Below, in pieces: positions 7,211 through 7,365 of a DNA stretch of 7,365 nucleotides (position 1 is its first letter; each line of letters begins with the position of its first letter). A model generated the notes under the pieces. That model did no database searches, was not told where the DNA came from, and saw only the letters and a list, made by a program, of their open reading frames with translations. Both the position numbers and the translations under genes were made by a program. This stretch comes from Oscillospiraceae bacterium (GTDB taxonomy: Bacteria; Bacillota; Clostridia; Oscillospirales; Oscillospiraceae): the NCBI GenBank assembly GCA_009776905.1, contig WRMX01000041.1:13788-21152 (forward strand). The letters run 5' to 3'.

Positions 7211-7365
7211 ATGTCAGGTAACACGGCAAAGCATTATGAAATTGAAATTGACGGCTCAATTATTTGGTTGCAAACGGTAGTAGATTGCAAGCAGAAAATC
7301 GAGTATTTGAAAACGGTTAAACCGGATATGTTGAATGCGGATCAAAAAGGTAAACTGGATTCAGC
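7211..7365 (+). CDS. Unrecognised protein, N-terminal part only
   Basis: An open frame of 51 codons plus two bases runs off the right edge. The ATG at 7211 has AAGGA 8 nt upstream, the same spacing as the other genes here; the ATG at 7202 overlaps that site. The protein begins MSGNTAKHYEIEIDGSIIW and continues with a charged stretch rich in Lys and Asp. There is no signal peptide or membrane segment in the visible part, so it is probably cytosolic. G+C is about 38% by hand count over these 155 bases and their leader, clearly below the core genes to the left. It follows the WYL gene by 84 bp on the same strand, behind its own promoter. I do not recognise the family and assign no function. That it is a real coding sequence is likely from the start signals. 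Confidence 0.72.
   Translation, partial: MSGNTAKHYEIEIDGSIIWLQTVVDCKQKIEYLKTVKPDMLNADQKGKLDS

Overview
The window looks like a piece of a Bacillota chromosome, probably class Clostridia. Three things suggest this: Shine-Dalgarno sites placed a uniform 8-9 nt before every start I chose, promoters close to the sigma-A consensus, and a WYL-domain regulator whose wording resembles a family I associate with Clostridia. By eye the core genes are a little over 50% G+C. No species can be named from this.

Positions 1-5591 are housekeeping. The C-terminal part of a Tex-family RNA-binding protein runs in on the plus strand and meets a leftward cluster transcribed as polA, rimI, tsaD. These encode DNA polymerase I, a GNAT acetyltransferase and the tRNA t6A transferase. 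The three genes are closely spaced (57 and 28 bp gaps) and probably form one operon. It would start at a near-perfect promoter (TTGACA, 17 bp, TATGCT) and have a leader of about 88 nt. The polymerase keeps its 5'-nuclease and polymerase motifs, but the acidic residues of its 3'-5' exonuclease domain are gone.

Positions 5592-5799 are a divergent promoter region. The rightward promoter (TTGACG, 17 bp, extended -10 TATCAT) drives an initiator tRNA-fMet gene at 5800-5876, identified by its C1:A72 mismatch and three G:C pairs in the anticodon stem. A hairpin terminator follows directly.

Positions 5914-6025 show no gene or signal that I trust. From 6026 on, the content looks accessory: a WYL transcriptional regulator with its own promoter, then a second promoter (perfect TATAAT, extended -10) and the first 51 codons of an unrecognised gene that leaves the window. 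G+C falls to about 38% over that last gene (hand count). The join after the tRNA may be the edge of a genomic island, and the WYL protein may control the unknown gene. Both points are inference. No complete new system is visible; the most promising lead continues beyond position 7365.
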